The notes beneath the pieces were generated by a model, which made no database searches, was not told the DNA's origin, and saw nothing but the letters and a program-made list of their open reading frames with translations. From positions 700,774-764,773 of the forward strand of contig NZ_OBEL01000002.1 in the NCBI RefSeq assembly GCF_900215605.1: a DNA stretch of 64,000 bases, written 5' to 3'. This document shows, piece after piece, positions 17,733-26,499 of the stretch. Made by a program: the position numbers and the translations under genes. The number at the start of each line of letters is the position of its first letter. Position 1 is the first letter of the stretch. The stretch comes from Cohaesibacter gelatinilyticus (lineage in GTDB: Bacteria; Pseudomonadota; Alphaproteobacteria; Rhizobiales; Cohaesibacteraceae).

Positions 17733-18719
17733 ATGGTAACGGTGATCAAGTCCCATTGGGACAGCCACTTCGGTGGAATTCTTCTGGTGTGCGTGATCGC
17801 CGCCGCAGCGACCTTTCTGTCCGAGCATTATGGTGCGCCCGTCATGTTGTTTGCCCTGCTTATCGGCATGGCATTCCATTTCCTCAATGATGATCCCAAA
17901 TTCGCAACCGGGCTGGAATTCTCATCCAAATCATTGCTGCGTTTCGGTGTCGGGCTTCTCGGCCTGAGATTGAGCATGGGGGACGTGGAAAGCGTTGGCC
18001 TAGGGGCCATCTCAGCTGTGGTCGGCTTTGTCATGGCAACCTTGGCCTTTGGTGCCCTTCTGGCTTTCCTGTTCGGTCGTCGACTGGCCTTCGGTCTTCT
18101 GGCCGGGGGCTCGGTCGCCATCTGCGGTGCATCAGCCGCCCTTGCCATCACTTCGGTTCTTCCGGCCAAGGATAACCGAGAGCAGGACACGCTCTTTGTG
18201 GTGATTGGTGTCACAGCATTATCCACCATTGCCATGATTGCCTATCCGGTTCTGTTTCAAATGCTGGGCTTGAGCGATCTGGAAAGCGGCTTTCTGATCG
18301 GTGCGACGATCCATGACGTGGCTCAGGTGGTGGGCGCTGGCTATTCCATCAGCGAAGAAGCTGGTGTTATCGCAACATTTGTCAAAATGGTTCGGGTCGC
18401 CCTGCTGCCCATCGTGATGATCGTCGTCATGGTCAGTTTTCGCGGTGCCCAGACACAAAAGATCACCCTGCCCTGGTTCCTGATCATGTTCATCGCGCTG
18501 GCTGTGCTGGTCAATACAGGCCTGGTGCCTCAGTTCATAACCGAAGCGATTGCCGTATTGTCGAGTTGGTGTCTTGTGATTGCCATCTCGGCACTGGGTG
18601 TCAAAACCAGTCTGGCAACAATCTTGCGCGTCAAACCCAGTTACGGCATCATTCTGGTTGCCGAAACCCTGTTCCTTCTTGCCATCGCCGTGGCCTTTGT
18701 CATGGGCTTTGGTTTCTAG
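17733..18719 (+). CDS. cuyZ: Putative sulfite/sulfate exporter, YeiH/CuyZ family
   Basis: 328 residues from the ATG at 17733, chosen for CAGGAG 6 bases before it. About ten hydrophobic segments. The family pattern SSKSLLRFGVGLLGLRLS and GGSVAICGASAALAITSVLPAKDNREQDTLFVVIGVTALST, with a later GATIHDVAQVVGAGYSIS segment, fits the UPF0324/YeiH putative sulfate exporters. It follows cuyA by 61 bases. Removing the sulfite (or sulfate) made by CuyA is the expected role. Confidence 0.85.
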   Translation: MVTVIKSHWDSHFGGILLVCVIAAAATFLSEHYGAPVMLFALLIGMAFHFLNDDPKFATGLEFSSKSLLRFGVGLLGLRLSMGDVESVGLGAISAVVGFVMATLAFGALLAFLFGRRLAFGLLAGGSVAICGASAALAITSVLPAKDNREQDTLFVVIGVTALSTIAMIAYPVLFQMLGLSDLESGFLIGATIHDVAQVVGAGYSISEEAGVIATFVKMVRVALLPIVMIVVMVSFRGAQTQKITLPWFLIMFIALAVLVNTGLVPQFITEAIAVLSSWCLVIAISALGVKTSLATILRVKPSYGIILVAETLFLLAIAVAFVMGFGF

Positions 18720-18745
18720 CCAATCTTACTAAGAGAGTATTTCAT

Positions 18746-19096
18746 ATGGCCAAAATCGAACGCCACAAATGCGGTGACCGCATGAGCCAGATTGTTACAT
18801 GCGGTGATCACGTCTATCTGGCCGGCCAGGTTGCAGCGCCAGGTGAAAGCGTCACCGTGCAAACCGAAGTCATCCTGCAACAGATCGAAAATCTTCTGGC
18901 CGAGGCAGGATCTGACAAGAACCATATTCTGCAAGCCATCATCTGGCTGGCCTCCATGGATGACTTTGCCGAGATGAATGCCGTCTGGGACAAATGGGTA
19001 CCCAAGGGCCATGCCCCAACCCGTGCCTGCGGCGGCGTTCCTTTGGCCACTCCCGATTACAAGGTCGAGATCATTATCACTGCCTGCAAGAAATAA
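18746..19096 (+). CDS. ridA: RidA-family enamine/imine deaminase
   Basis: 116 residues from the ATG at 18746 (AAGAGAG upstream); an earlier in-frame start at 18566 lies inside cuyZ. RidA/YjgF fold with HVYLAGQVA near the start, an IENLLAEAGSDKNHILQAIIWLASMDDFAEMNAVWDKW core and the TRACGGVPLATPDYKVEI arginine-containing active-site strand. RidA proteins hydrolyse 2-aminoacrylate, exactly the product released by CuyA, so this completes the pathway to pyruvate. Confidence 0.88.
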   Translation: MAKIERHKCGDRMSQIVTCGDHVYLAGQVAAPGESVTVQTEVILQQIENLLAEAGSDKNHILQAIIWLASMDDFAEMNAVWDKWVPKGHAPTRACGGVPLATPDYKVEIIITACKK

Positions 19097-19116
19097 GCCG
19101 AGGTGGGCAAGAAAGC

Positions 19117-19143
19117 ACGCGGCACATGTTCCCTGTGCCGCGT
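19117..19143. terminator. Hairpin after the cysteate operon
   Basis: Perfect 10-bp stem ACGCGGCACA/TGTGCCGCGT around a 7-base loop, about 20 bases after the ridA stop and before the convergent cyclase gene. Only a weak T-rich tail on either strand. Confidence 0.6.
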
Positions 19144-19213
19144 ACCCAAACAGATTTGTTAGTCAGACACCTCATTCATGTAGTCATGATACAGAGCAGC
19201 TCAGGTCCACGGC

Positions 19214-20161
19214 CTAATGAATTGCAGTGGGATTGATGATCATTTGAACAGCCCCCTTCAGGCGCGACACCCCCAGAACAAACATGAATTCCTTCACACC
19301 ATCCCGGACCAATTCCCGGGTTTCCATATTTTCCAGAATATAGATACCATTCTGCGGAATAAGAATTTGGTGAACCTTGAAAACCCCATCAGTGCCTTTC
19401 TCAAAAGGCACGGCTTCCAGCCCCCATGTATCCGCACCAACTGCAACAACCCCGATCTCGGCCAGATAATCTGCGCCGGAAATCCCAAGACCAGGCTCCA
19501 CAGATACATATCGTTTGTGATCTTTTTGCTCGCCATCGAGCAAGTTCAACCAGCCGGAATGAAAGAGCACCGTATCACCCTCACGCAATTCCACACCTTG
19601 CGCTTTGGCAGCTGCCATGATGTCTTCCCTTGTATAGGCGGTCCCCTCCTTGACGATATCCTGACCATAGAATTTGGCCATATCAAGCACCACACCACGC
19701 GTTACCATTGGCGGCAACTTTTCAAGACCAAGTTTTGTCAGACCATCCGTTTTGGCAAAGTCGTTGTCCTTGAAGCCATTGTAATATGTATGCTTCACCC
19801 CAATATGACCTAATCCATCAATTTGAGGACCAATACCCAACCAGCCCATGAAGATATCATCATTATAGGTCATACCATTGCTGCCCAAACCCTGAGTTTG
19901 AATCTGGTTTGGTTGCAAAACGGTAACGCTGAGAGTGCGTGGAAAAAAAGCCGGTGTATCCTTACCGACAACAATGCCCAGATTATAAGTCTTGCCGGTT
20001 TTAATCAATTTGCTCGCCGCCAGAACACTTTGTGCTGTGATCCGGTTGGCAGCGCCAATTTCATCTTCCGGCCCCCAAGGGGATTGGGTCCAGTCACTGG
20101 CTTGAGAGGCAACCATCGTCAAACAAGACAAAGCTGCCGTTAAAAAAATCTGCTTCAACAT
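19214..20161 (-). CDS. Secreted cyclase-family protein (kynurenine-formamidase-like)
   Basis: 315 residues from the ATG at 20161, which has a very good GGGAGGAAATT upstream. A signal peptide follows (LTAALSCLTMVASQASDW), so it is probably periplasmic. Cyclase (PF04199) signatures: GIGPQIDGLGHIG in the metal-binding HxGTHxD region (here DGLGHIG), REGDTVLFHSGW and a GADTWGLEAVPF end block. The exact HGTHxD form is altered, and hydrolysis of a ring or amide is only a family-level guess. Next to an iron ADH and the Liv importer on the same strand. Confidence 0.8.
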   Translation of the reverse strand: MLKQIFLTAALSCLTMVASQASDWTQSPWGPEDEIGAANRITAQSVLAASKLIKTGKTYNLGIVVGKDTPAFFPRTLSVTVLQPNQIQTQGLGSNGMTYNDDIFMGWLGIGPQIDGLGHIGVKHTYYNGFKDNDFAKTDGLTKLGLEKLPPMVTRGVVLDMAKFYGQDIVKEGTAYTREDIMAAAKAQGVELREGDTVLFHSGWLNLLDGEQKDHKRYVSVEPGLGISGADYLAEIGVVAVGADTWGLEAVPFEKGTDGVFKVHQILIPQNGIYILENMETRELVRDGVKEFMFVLGVSRLKGAVQMIINPTAIH

Positions 20162-20243
20162 AATTTCCTCCCGTAAAATGGCCCTCCCTTTTATTGGCTC
20201 GGTGGGCCATGCCCGAACCAATACTCCTTCCTCTTCTGAGTGA

Positions 20244-21416
20244 TCAAAGTGACGCCTCATAGATCATGATGGCATCGTCATAACCCAGTTCACGCGGGTT
20301 ATTGACGAGCAGGCGGGTCTGCTTCATTGCATCACTGGCCAACTTGGGAATATCACCTTGCCCAATCCCGACATGGCGTAAACCAGCCTCCAGTCCCAAT
20401 TGGGAATTCAATTCTCCAAGGCGCTCTATGAAATCAGCAGTGACCGCCTGACTTGAGCGATTGATCTCGATATCAGGAAACACAAATGGCGCCAATTCAG
20501 CATATGCCTCAGCGCATTTCGAAGCATTGAAGCGCATCACCTCAACCAGGACCAAAGCGTTGGACAGGCCATGTGGCACATGAAACAGACTGCCGACCGG
20601 ATAGGCCAACGCATGAACTGCAGCCACCGGAGAATTGGCAAAAGCCTGGCCCGCCATCATGGAACCCAGCAGCATTTCCTGACGGGCCTGTATGTTTTGC
20701 CCGTTAAACACCGCCTCACGAATATTGGCTCCCAACAAGCTCAAGGCTTGTTTAGCCAAAAGCCGCGATATGGGATTGTTATTGGCACTTTTGGAAATAT
20801 AGGCCTCAATGGCATGCACCATGGCATCCACACCGGTTGCTGCCGTGATCGGACCCGGCAAGCCGAGCGTCAATTCAGCATCCAGCAGCGCAATGTCAGG
20901 CAGAATGACAGGTGACACCACGCCCTTCTTTTCTGCTGTTCCGGTAGTCAGAATGGACACCGCAGTGACTTCTGATCCGGTTCCGGCTGTCGTTGGCACC
21001 AGGACCAGAGGCAAACGGCAACCCGTGGCTTGATTGACGCCATAAATCTCATCAAGAGATTGATCCGAGACAGTCAGCAACGCCACCATCTTGGCCACAT
21101 CCATCGAGCTGCCGCCTCCAAAACCAATAACGCAACCGCATTCATTATCCTTGGCGCTTTCAACTGCTTCAAGGACCGTAGTGGCCTTTGGATCCGGCTC
21201 GATCTGATCGAAAAGTACAACGCGAAACCCACTTTCTTCCAAAGAAACCAATGCAGAATTCGCCAAACCAAGCTTTACAATCCCCGGATCCGTGACAAAC
21301 AATACGATCCGGTTCGATTGCGCCCATGCCATCTGAGCCATTATGGAACCAAGCCGGGCTGCTCCCCCATGAATTTGCTGAATGGAGGGAGCGGTATTGA
21401 AAATGAAATCTGTCAT
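20244..21416 (-). CDS. Iron-containing alcohol dehydrogenase
   Basis: 390 residues, family length. The NAD-binding GFGGGSSMDVAKM motif, the TTAGTGSEVTAVSILT block, and the metal ligands in the DAMVHAIEAYISK and HALAYPVGSLFHVPHGLSNAL segments are all present. It oxidises an alcohol or reduces an aldehyde; substrate unknown. It starts 9 bases from the LivF stop, as the gene following livF, and is followed by the cyclase, so probably part of the same catabolic transport operon. Confidence 0.9.
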   Translation of the reverse strand: MTDFIFNTAPSIQQIHGGAARLGSIMAQMAWAQSNRIVLFVTDPGIVKLGLANSALVSLEESGFRVVLFDQIEPDPKATTVLEAVESAKDNECGCVIGFGGGSSMDVAKMVALLTVSDQSLDEIYGVNQATGCRLPLVLVPTTAGTGSEVTAVSILTTGTAEKKGVVSPVILPDIALLDAELTLGLPGPITAATGVDAMVHAIEAYISKSANNNPISRLLAKQALSLLGANIREAVFNGQNIQARQEMLLGSMMAGQAFANSPVAAVHALAYPVGSLFHVPHGLSNALVLVEVMRFNASKCAEAYAELAPFVFPDIEINRSSQAVTADFIERLGELNSQLGLEAGLRHVGIGQGDIPKLASDAMKQTRLLVNNPRELGYDDAIMIYEASL

Positions 21417-21424
21417 GATAATCC

Positions 21425-22090
21425 TCAGGCCGCTGAAGCCGAGCTGGCGGTCATCAGACTGATTTCGCCTCGCTCGATGGAATAAACCTGGTCCACCAGT
21501 TTTTCCGAATGGGTATAGTCGGACTCCGAAATCAGAACCGAAAGATTTTCGGCTTTCAGATCTGCAATCACTTCCATCAACCGTTGGGCAAGCGCCGGGG
21601 CCACGCCTTCAAAGGGTTCATCCAGCAACAGAAGATTGGAGCCAGCGACAAGGGCGCGCGCCAGCGCGACAAGCTTTTGCTGTCCACCGCTTAATGTAAG
21701 AGCCTTGCGGTCGGCAAAACGACCAATTTCCGGCATCAGATCATAGACCCATTTGACACGCCTGGTTTCCTTGTTCCCTGTCGCCCACAGAGACACCATG
21801 ATGTTCTCTTCAACACTGAAATGCGGAACAAGACGGCGATCCTCGGGCAGATAGCCAATCCCCAACGCCGCCCGCTCGTGGGGCTTGGCATCATGCAGAT
21901 CTACCCCGTCATATTGGATGGATCCCTGCTCAAGCGGCAAGGCCCCCATGATGGCCCGCATCAATGTAGTCTTGCCCGCACCGTTGCGTCCGATCAAACC
22001 GCAAGTCGCCCCGGTTCCGATTTCAAGGCTCACATCACGCAGGATAGGGACACGTTGAATGGAGAGATTGACCATATTCAAGCTCAACAT
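21425..22090 (-). CDS. livF: ABC transporter ATP-binding protein (LivF-like)
   Basis: 221 residues. Walker A GRNGAGKTTLM, Q-loop region EDRRLVPHFSVEEN, signature LSGGQQKL, Walker B LLLLDEPFEGVAP. The GYLPEDRRLVPH motif is typical of LivF-type branched-chain ATPases. It overlaps the livG stop by 7 bases. Confidence 0.92.
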   Translation of the reverse strand: MLSLNMVNLSIQRVPILRDVSLEIGTGATCGLIGRNGAGKTTLMRAIMGALPLEQGSIQYDGVDLHDAKPHERAALGIGYLPEDRRLVPHFSVEENIMVSLWATGNKETRRVKWVYDLMPEIGRFADRKALTLSGGQQKLVALARALVAGSNLLLLDEPFEGVAPALAQRLMEVIADLKAENLSVLISESDYTHSEKLVDQVYSIERGEISLMTASSASAA

Positions 22091-22875
22091 GATGCCTGAC
22101 CTCCTTGCTGCATTGAGGTTTCGCGATGAAATTCGCTGCCGATAACGAATTCGCGCACTTTTGGCTCTTTCAAGACATCATTCGTTGAACCATCCGCCAA
22201 GATGGTACCTTCATAGAAAGCCACACATCGCGGGGAGAATGTCTCGATGATTTCCATGTCATGTTCGATGAACAACACGGCGGTACGGCTGGATTTCAGG
22301 GCATCAATCAAGGTCTGCATGAAGTCCATTTTTTCATCGGCGCTGACACCGCTGGTCGGCTCATCCAGAAACAGCAGATCAGGATCAGCCACAGTTGCCA
22401 TGGCGATATCGATCAGCTTGCGCACTCCTTGTGGCAAGGTGGAAATTTCCTGATCGGCATAAGCATCAATCTTGAATCGTGCGAGAAGATCCCTTGCCTG
22501 CTGTTTCAACTCGCAGGAAACAGCAGACTTGAACAGGGATATGCCCTGTTGTCTGGACAGGATCAAAGCGGTCATGATGTTATCGATAACCGCCAGTTCC
22601 GGGAAAAGCTGAGGGATCTGGAATGACCGGCAGATACCCATCTGCGTGATATCCCGGGTCGGTTTGCCGACAATATTCTTGCCGCGATAGAGAATTTCAC
22701 CCGAGCTGGGTTCCAGATAACCCGTGACCATGTTCACGAAGGTTGTCTTGCCAGCCCCGTTCGATCCGATCACTCCAAGAATTTCACCTTCATTGATGGT
22801 GATATTGATATCCCGGGCCGCATAGACAGCCCCAAAGGTACGTTCCAGAAACCGGGTTTCCAAAATGGTTGTCAT
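22084..22875 (-). CDS. livG: ABC transporter ATP-binding protein (LivG-like)
   Basis: 263 residues from the ATG at 22875, one base after the livM stop with GGGAGG ahead; 22902 is an alternative inside livM. Walker A GSNGAGKTTFVNMVTGY, the ICRSFQIPQLFPEL segment, Walker B LLFLDEPTSGVS and the H-loop IEHDMEI. The usual signature LSGGQ is replaced by STLPQGVRKLIDIAMA, a common form in urea/branched-chain LivG proteins. Confidence 0.92.
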   Translation of the reverse strand: MTTILETRFLERTFGAVYAARDINITINEGEILGVIGSNGAGKTTFVNMVTGYLEPSSGEILYRGKNIVGKPTRDITQMGICRSFQIPQLFPELAVIDNIMTALILSRQQGISLFKSAVSCELKQQARDLLARFKIDAYADQEISTLPQGVRKLIDIAMATVADPDLLFLDEPTSGVSADEKMDFMQTLIDALKSSRTAVLFIEHDMEIIETFSPRCVAFYEGTILADGSTNDVLKEPKVREFVIGSEFHRETSMQQGGQASC

Positions 22876-22876
22876 A

Positions 22877-23860
22877 TCAGCCTCCCACAGATTGTGCGGC
22901 ATCGCCGTCGGTGGATTTTTGCTTGTTGCCCATTTTCGAAACCAGAGACCACAGGCCCTTTGGCAGAAACAGAATGGTGAGCAACATCACCGTGCCCAGG
23001 ATCATCTGCCAGGTATTGGGAGAAATCTCGACGGCATAGACACGAACGATTTCCAGAATGAATGTCCCGATCAGCGGAGCCGCAATATTGCCGATACCGG
23101 ACAGGATGGCGACAAAGACGAATTGACCCGACGTGGTCCAGTTGGTCATTTCCGGGTCAACATGGCCCAGAGCAAGAGCCCAGAGCACACCCCCGATAGC
23201 CGAGACGGATGCGGCCAGCATATAGGTGATCTGCACCAACCTGTGTGCAGATGTGCCCAGATATTCCACGCGCAATTCATTCTCGCGGATCGCTTCATTG
23301 ACATATCCCACCGGACTTTGCAGGAAACGATGCAAGGCCAGAGCACACGCGATGACAAGACAGCTGGTAATGATATAGAGAGACAAAAGCGCTGCTCGCC
23401 CCTCGGGCGCCCACCCCAGATAGGTCGGAGTTGGAAGATTGAACCCATCGGTACTACCAAGCTCCTCTGTACTGGAAAGCAATCCAAACAGGATCATCGA
23501 CAAGGCGAGGCTGAGCATTGCATAGAAGATCTCACGATATCGTCGCATCAGAATGCCGAGGATTGAAGAGACCAAAACGGCTCCAACGAGGCCAAGGATC
23601 AACAGCAGGAAGAGATCGGTGATACCCCAGAATTTTGCAGCCATTCCGGCGGCATAACCGCCAATACAAAAATACAGTCCCTGCCCGAAGGAAACGAGAC
23701 CCGCCCGCATCTGGATCATCACACCCAGAGCAACCAGACCGGTTCCCATGGAAACCTGCATATAATTGACGATCCATTTCGGAAGGATGAAGGCCAACCC
23801 GATCAGGATCGGCAGGGCAAGCAACAGCCCCAATTCTGTACGATCAAGTGACTTGGTCAT
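22877..23860 (-). CDS. livM: Branched-chain-type ABC permease (LivM-like)
   Basis: 327 residues, 8-10 membrane segments. LivM signatures LVSFGQGLYFCIGGYAAGMAAKF, the EAIRENELRVEYLG cytoplasmic loop and GGVLWALALGHVDPEMTNWTTSGQF are present. It overlaps the upstream livH by 4 bases. Confidence 0.92.
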   Translation of the reverse strand: MTKSLDRTELGLLLALPILIGLAFILPKWIVNYMQVSMGTGLVALGVMIQMRAGLVSFGQGLYFCIGGYAAGMAAKFWGITDLFLLLILGLVGAVLVSSILGILMRRYREIFYAMLSLALSMILFGLLSSTEELGSTDGFNLPTPTYLGWAPEGRAALLSLYIITSCLVIACALALHRFLQSPVGYVNEAIRENELRVEYLGTSAHRLVQITYMLAASVSAIGGVLWALALGHVDPEMTNWTTSGQFVFVAILSGIGNIAAPLIGTFILEIVRVYAVEISPNTWQMILGTVMLLTILFLPKGLWSLVSKMGNKQKSTDGDAAQSVGG

Positions 23861-24753
23861 ATCTTCCTGCTTTCTGCCAGAGCAAACAGGCCATAAGGTT
23901 TGACGGCCAGCACCACCGCCATGACGAGATAGATGGAGAAAAGTTCGGCAGGAGGATAGAGATGCACGGATGCGGCGCGCGCAAATCCGACAATCAGAGC
24001 GCCAAGCATTGCGCCGCCAATGGAGCCCATACCACCAATCACGATGACGGCAAACGCCATGACAATGATCTCGGCCCCAATGCCCGGCACCACGGAGACT
24101 TCCGGCGCCGTCAAAGCTCCACCAAGAGCTCCCAGTGTTGCACCAATCAAGAAGGTGATCGTGAAGAACAAGGTGACATTGATGCCAAGCGCCGCACTGA
24201 TCTCCCGATCCTCAATCACAACCAGAAGCAACTTGCCCACCCGGGTATGATTCAGCCCCCAATAGAGCAACAGCCCACAGGCAATCGCAACGCCAATGAT
24301 CAGGAATTTGTAAACGGTATAAGGCAGTCCGAAGACATCAATGGATCCAAGCCAATACGCTGGCTGATAAGCCACGTAGCTGTCCGTCCCCCAGATCAGC
24401 TTGGTGACATCTTCCAAAATCAGGAAAATCGCATAGGTCACCAGCACCATCAGAACCTCGTCCCGACCATAAAGAAAACGCAAGATACCGCGTTCCACGA
24501 CCAATCCCGCCACCACCCCGGCAATCAGGGCAGCCAACGGAATGATCAGATAAGTCAGGGCCATGGTATTGCCGGTCTGCGTATACAAACCGATGGCCCA
24601 GGCCGAGGAATAGGCACCCAATGCATAAAACCCGCCATGGGCGATATTGAGGATGCGCATGACACCATAGATCAGGGTCAGGCCTACCGATGAGAGAAAC
24701 AGCCATGCGGCAAAACCCAGACCGTCTACAGCAATAGCGACTGCGGTCAGCAT
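23857..24753 (-). CDS. livH: Branched-chain-type ABC permease (LivH-like)
   Basis: 298 residues of mostly hydrophobic helices. The family motifs SVGLTLIYGVMRILNIAHGGFYALGAY at the N-terminus and IVIGGMGSIGGAMLGALIVGFA near the C-terminus identify LivH. The gap of 180 bases from the binding-protein gene contains a strong hairpin. Confidence 0.92.
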   Translation of the reverse strand: MLTAVAIAVDGLGFAAWLFLSSVGLTLIYGVMRILNIAHGGFYALGAYSSAWAIGLYTQTGNTMALTYLIIPLAALIAGVVAGLVVERGILRFLYGRDEVLMVLVTYAIFLILEDVTKLIWGTDSYVAYQPAYWLGSIDVFGLPYTVYKFLIIGVAIACGLLLYWGLNHTRVGKLLLVVIEDREISAALGINVTLFFTITFLIGATLGALGGALTAPEVSVVPGIGAEIIVMAFAVIVIGGMGSIGGAMLGALIVGFARAASVHLYPPAELFSIYLVMAVVLAVKPYGLFALAESRKI

Positions 24754-24915
24754 TCTTCACTCCAGATTTGAGAGATTGCTTGTCCCCATCCCGGTTGAAA
24801 TGGAGAGTGTCGAGGCGGCGCAATATCCTTGACATGGCTTGCATACCTGCCTCGATCATTTTGATAAGGAAGATGCCGCAGCCCCACCGTGCAACGACAC
24901 CTTCCCCTCTTGGGA

Positions 24916-24939
24916 GACTAGGCTCACTAGAGCCTAGTC
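24916..24939 (-). terminator. Hairpin at the 3' end of the Liv binding-protein gene
   Basis: Perfect 10-bp stem GACTAGGCTC/GAGCCTAGTC with a 4-base loop, covering the stop codon of the binding-protein gene. No T-run. Such stems commonly stabilise or partly end the abundant binding-protein message. Confidence 0.55.
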
Positions 24940-26262
24940 ACACCGGGCGCCTTTGAAGCCACCCTTGATCCAATCGATTGATTTGGCACCGGCAGGTGGA
25001 TTGACGCAGGCAGCCTTGAAGCGGACCACATCGACCAATGTCGCCTTGCCGCTGTCCTTGTCATATTCATAGGTGCCATAGGCGGTATCCTGAATAGCCT
25101 GATGGCCATTGGCCAGGGCCATGGAAACCTTGCCGCTTGGACCTTCCCATTCCAGACCTTTCAAAGCAGAAATTATGGCGTCCTGATCAGCACTTCCAGC
25201 TTTGTCAGCAGCGGCCTTAACACCCAACAAGGCTTGCGCCATCTTGTAGGATGGATAGGTTGGCAGGGTACCAAACCGATCAAAATAGGCCTTGCGGAAC
25301 CAATCATTCAGCTCTGACTTGGGAGCCAGATCACCATGAGGCCCCCGTGCCCCGATGACGGTACCGTCCGGCATCTGGGCACCGAGACGATGCATGGCCG
25401 TCTCGCCAGTGGTCAACACGACCTTGGATCGATCAAACACACCCCGTGCTCCACCCTGAATGATGAAGGCCTCCATATCGCCACCCCAGAAGCTAGAATG
25501 AACCACATCCGGCTTGGAAGTCAGCAACGCGGAGATTTCCGAACCATATTGACCGGCATAGATTTTGGGGAACTGCTTGGTGACAACTTCTGCCGAGCCA
25601 TCCAGTTGCTCGGCAGATGCCGAGAAATCCCGCCAGGAATCCTGACCCCAGGCATAATTCTGATTGATCCCGGCAATTTTACCGCTCTTGGCACCAATCT
25701 TGGCCAGATAACGGGCTGCCGCCACATTATCCATGGTGGCATGAGCACCAGTGCGGAAAGTATATTTTGGATCTGTGACAATATCCTCGAAAATCTGTGG
25801 GGTACCACAGTCGAACAGGATCGTGAGCTTTTTGGCCTTTTCAGCTTCTGGTGCAATGGCCTTGCAGCTGCCGGAAGAAATGTAACCGACAACCATGTCA
25901 ACATCGTCTTTTTCAACCAGCTTCAGATAATCGGCATTCTTCTGCTTCGAATTCTCATCAACAAAAATCGGCTCGATGGACGCCCCGCCAATCCCGTTTG
26001 AGGCATAAGGCGCAGGCACCAACCCAGCATTGATCGCCTGGATCATCAACTCGGCCGCATTTCTCGCAGGCACGCCAAATGGCCCCGCAGCACCACCGGA
26101 CAGGAAAGTCACAAATCCGATTTTGACAGACTTGTCCTGCGCATATGCATCTGCCGAGACACCCGCTCCGACCACAATGGCAAGGCTGGCAACGGCAATC
26201 ATTGATGAAGTTGTTTTGAGAATGGCGCCAAACGGCTTTGCCAAGCGTGACGATATAGCCAT
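24934..26262 (-). CDS. Liv-type ABC substrate-binding protein
   Basis: 442 residues with an N-terminal signal region (AIVVGAGVSADAYAQ). TTTGGAGG precedes the ATG. Type I periplasmic binding fold opening KSVKIGFVTFLSGGAAGPFGVPARN, with repeated two-lobe architecture. The ligand is not deducible; aromatic acids and amides are transported by relatives as often as leucine. It heads the livHMGF operon, and two 6-5-6 palindromes lie about 170-220 bases upstream. Confidence 0.9.
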   Translation of the reverse strand: MAISSRLAKPFGAILKTTSSMIAVASLAIVVGAGVSADAYAQDKSVKIGFVTFLSGGAAGPFGVPARNAAELMIQAINAGLVPAPYASNGIGGASIEPIFVDENSKQKNADYLKLVEKDDVDMVVGYISSGSCKAIAPEAEKAKKLTILFDCGTPQIFEDIVTDPKYTFRTGAHATMDNVAAARYLAKIGAKSGKIAGINQNYAWGQDSWRDFSASAEQLDGSAEVVTKQFPKIYAGQYGSEISALLTSKPDVVHSSFWGGDMEAFIIQGGARGVFDRSKVVLTTGETAMHRLGAQMPDGTVIGARGPHGDLAPKSELNDWFRKAYFDRFGTLPTYPSYKMAQALLGVKAAADKAGSADQDAIISALKGLEWEGPSGKVSMALANGHQAIQDTAYGTYEYDKDSGKATLVDVVRFKAACVNPPAGAKSIDWIKGGFKGARCD

Positions 26263-26432
26263 GAATTTCCTCCAAATTCTATCCTGTCAGGAGATAGAAA
26301 TCCGCACAGCTATTGTCTCCGTCTCTTGCAAGCCGGTGCTTTCTCAGTGCGAAATCCTCCCTGCGCTCCGTGGAACGCATTCCCATTACGTGGGGGATTT
26401 CGATCAATCTCAATTTGGACAGGAAAGGTTTC

Positions 26433-26449
26433 TGAGCGCCTTCCGCTCA
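26433..26449. promoter_or_regulatory. NtrC-type operator, site 1 (Liv side)
   Basis: TGAGCG-CCTTC-CGCTCA, a perfect 6-5-6 dyad. The same dyad occurs twice in front of the sensor-kinase gene. Its centre is 31 bp from site 2. Confidence 0.7.
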
Positions 26450-26463
26450 AATGGCTCCAAATG

Positions 26464-26480
26464 CGAGCGGCAAGCGCTCG
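26464..26480. promoter_or_regulatory. NtrC-type operator, site 2 (Liv side)
   Basis: CGAGCG-GCAAG-CGCTCG, 6-5-6 dyad differing from the other three sites only at the outermost base pair. With site 1 it forms a pair upstream of the Liv binding-protein gene. Confidence 0.65.
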
Positions 26481-26499
26481 AAGTCCGATTTTCTGCAAT

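Noticed and set aside
26263..26432. Sigma-54 promoter before the Liv operon
   Set aside because: The best candidate, around AGCACCGGCTTGCA on the minus strand, has the wrong GG-GC spacing and lacks GG at -24.
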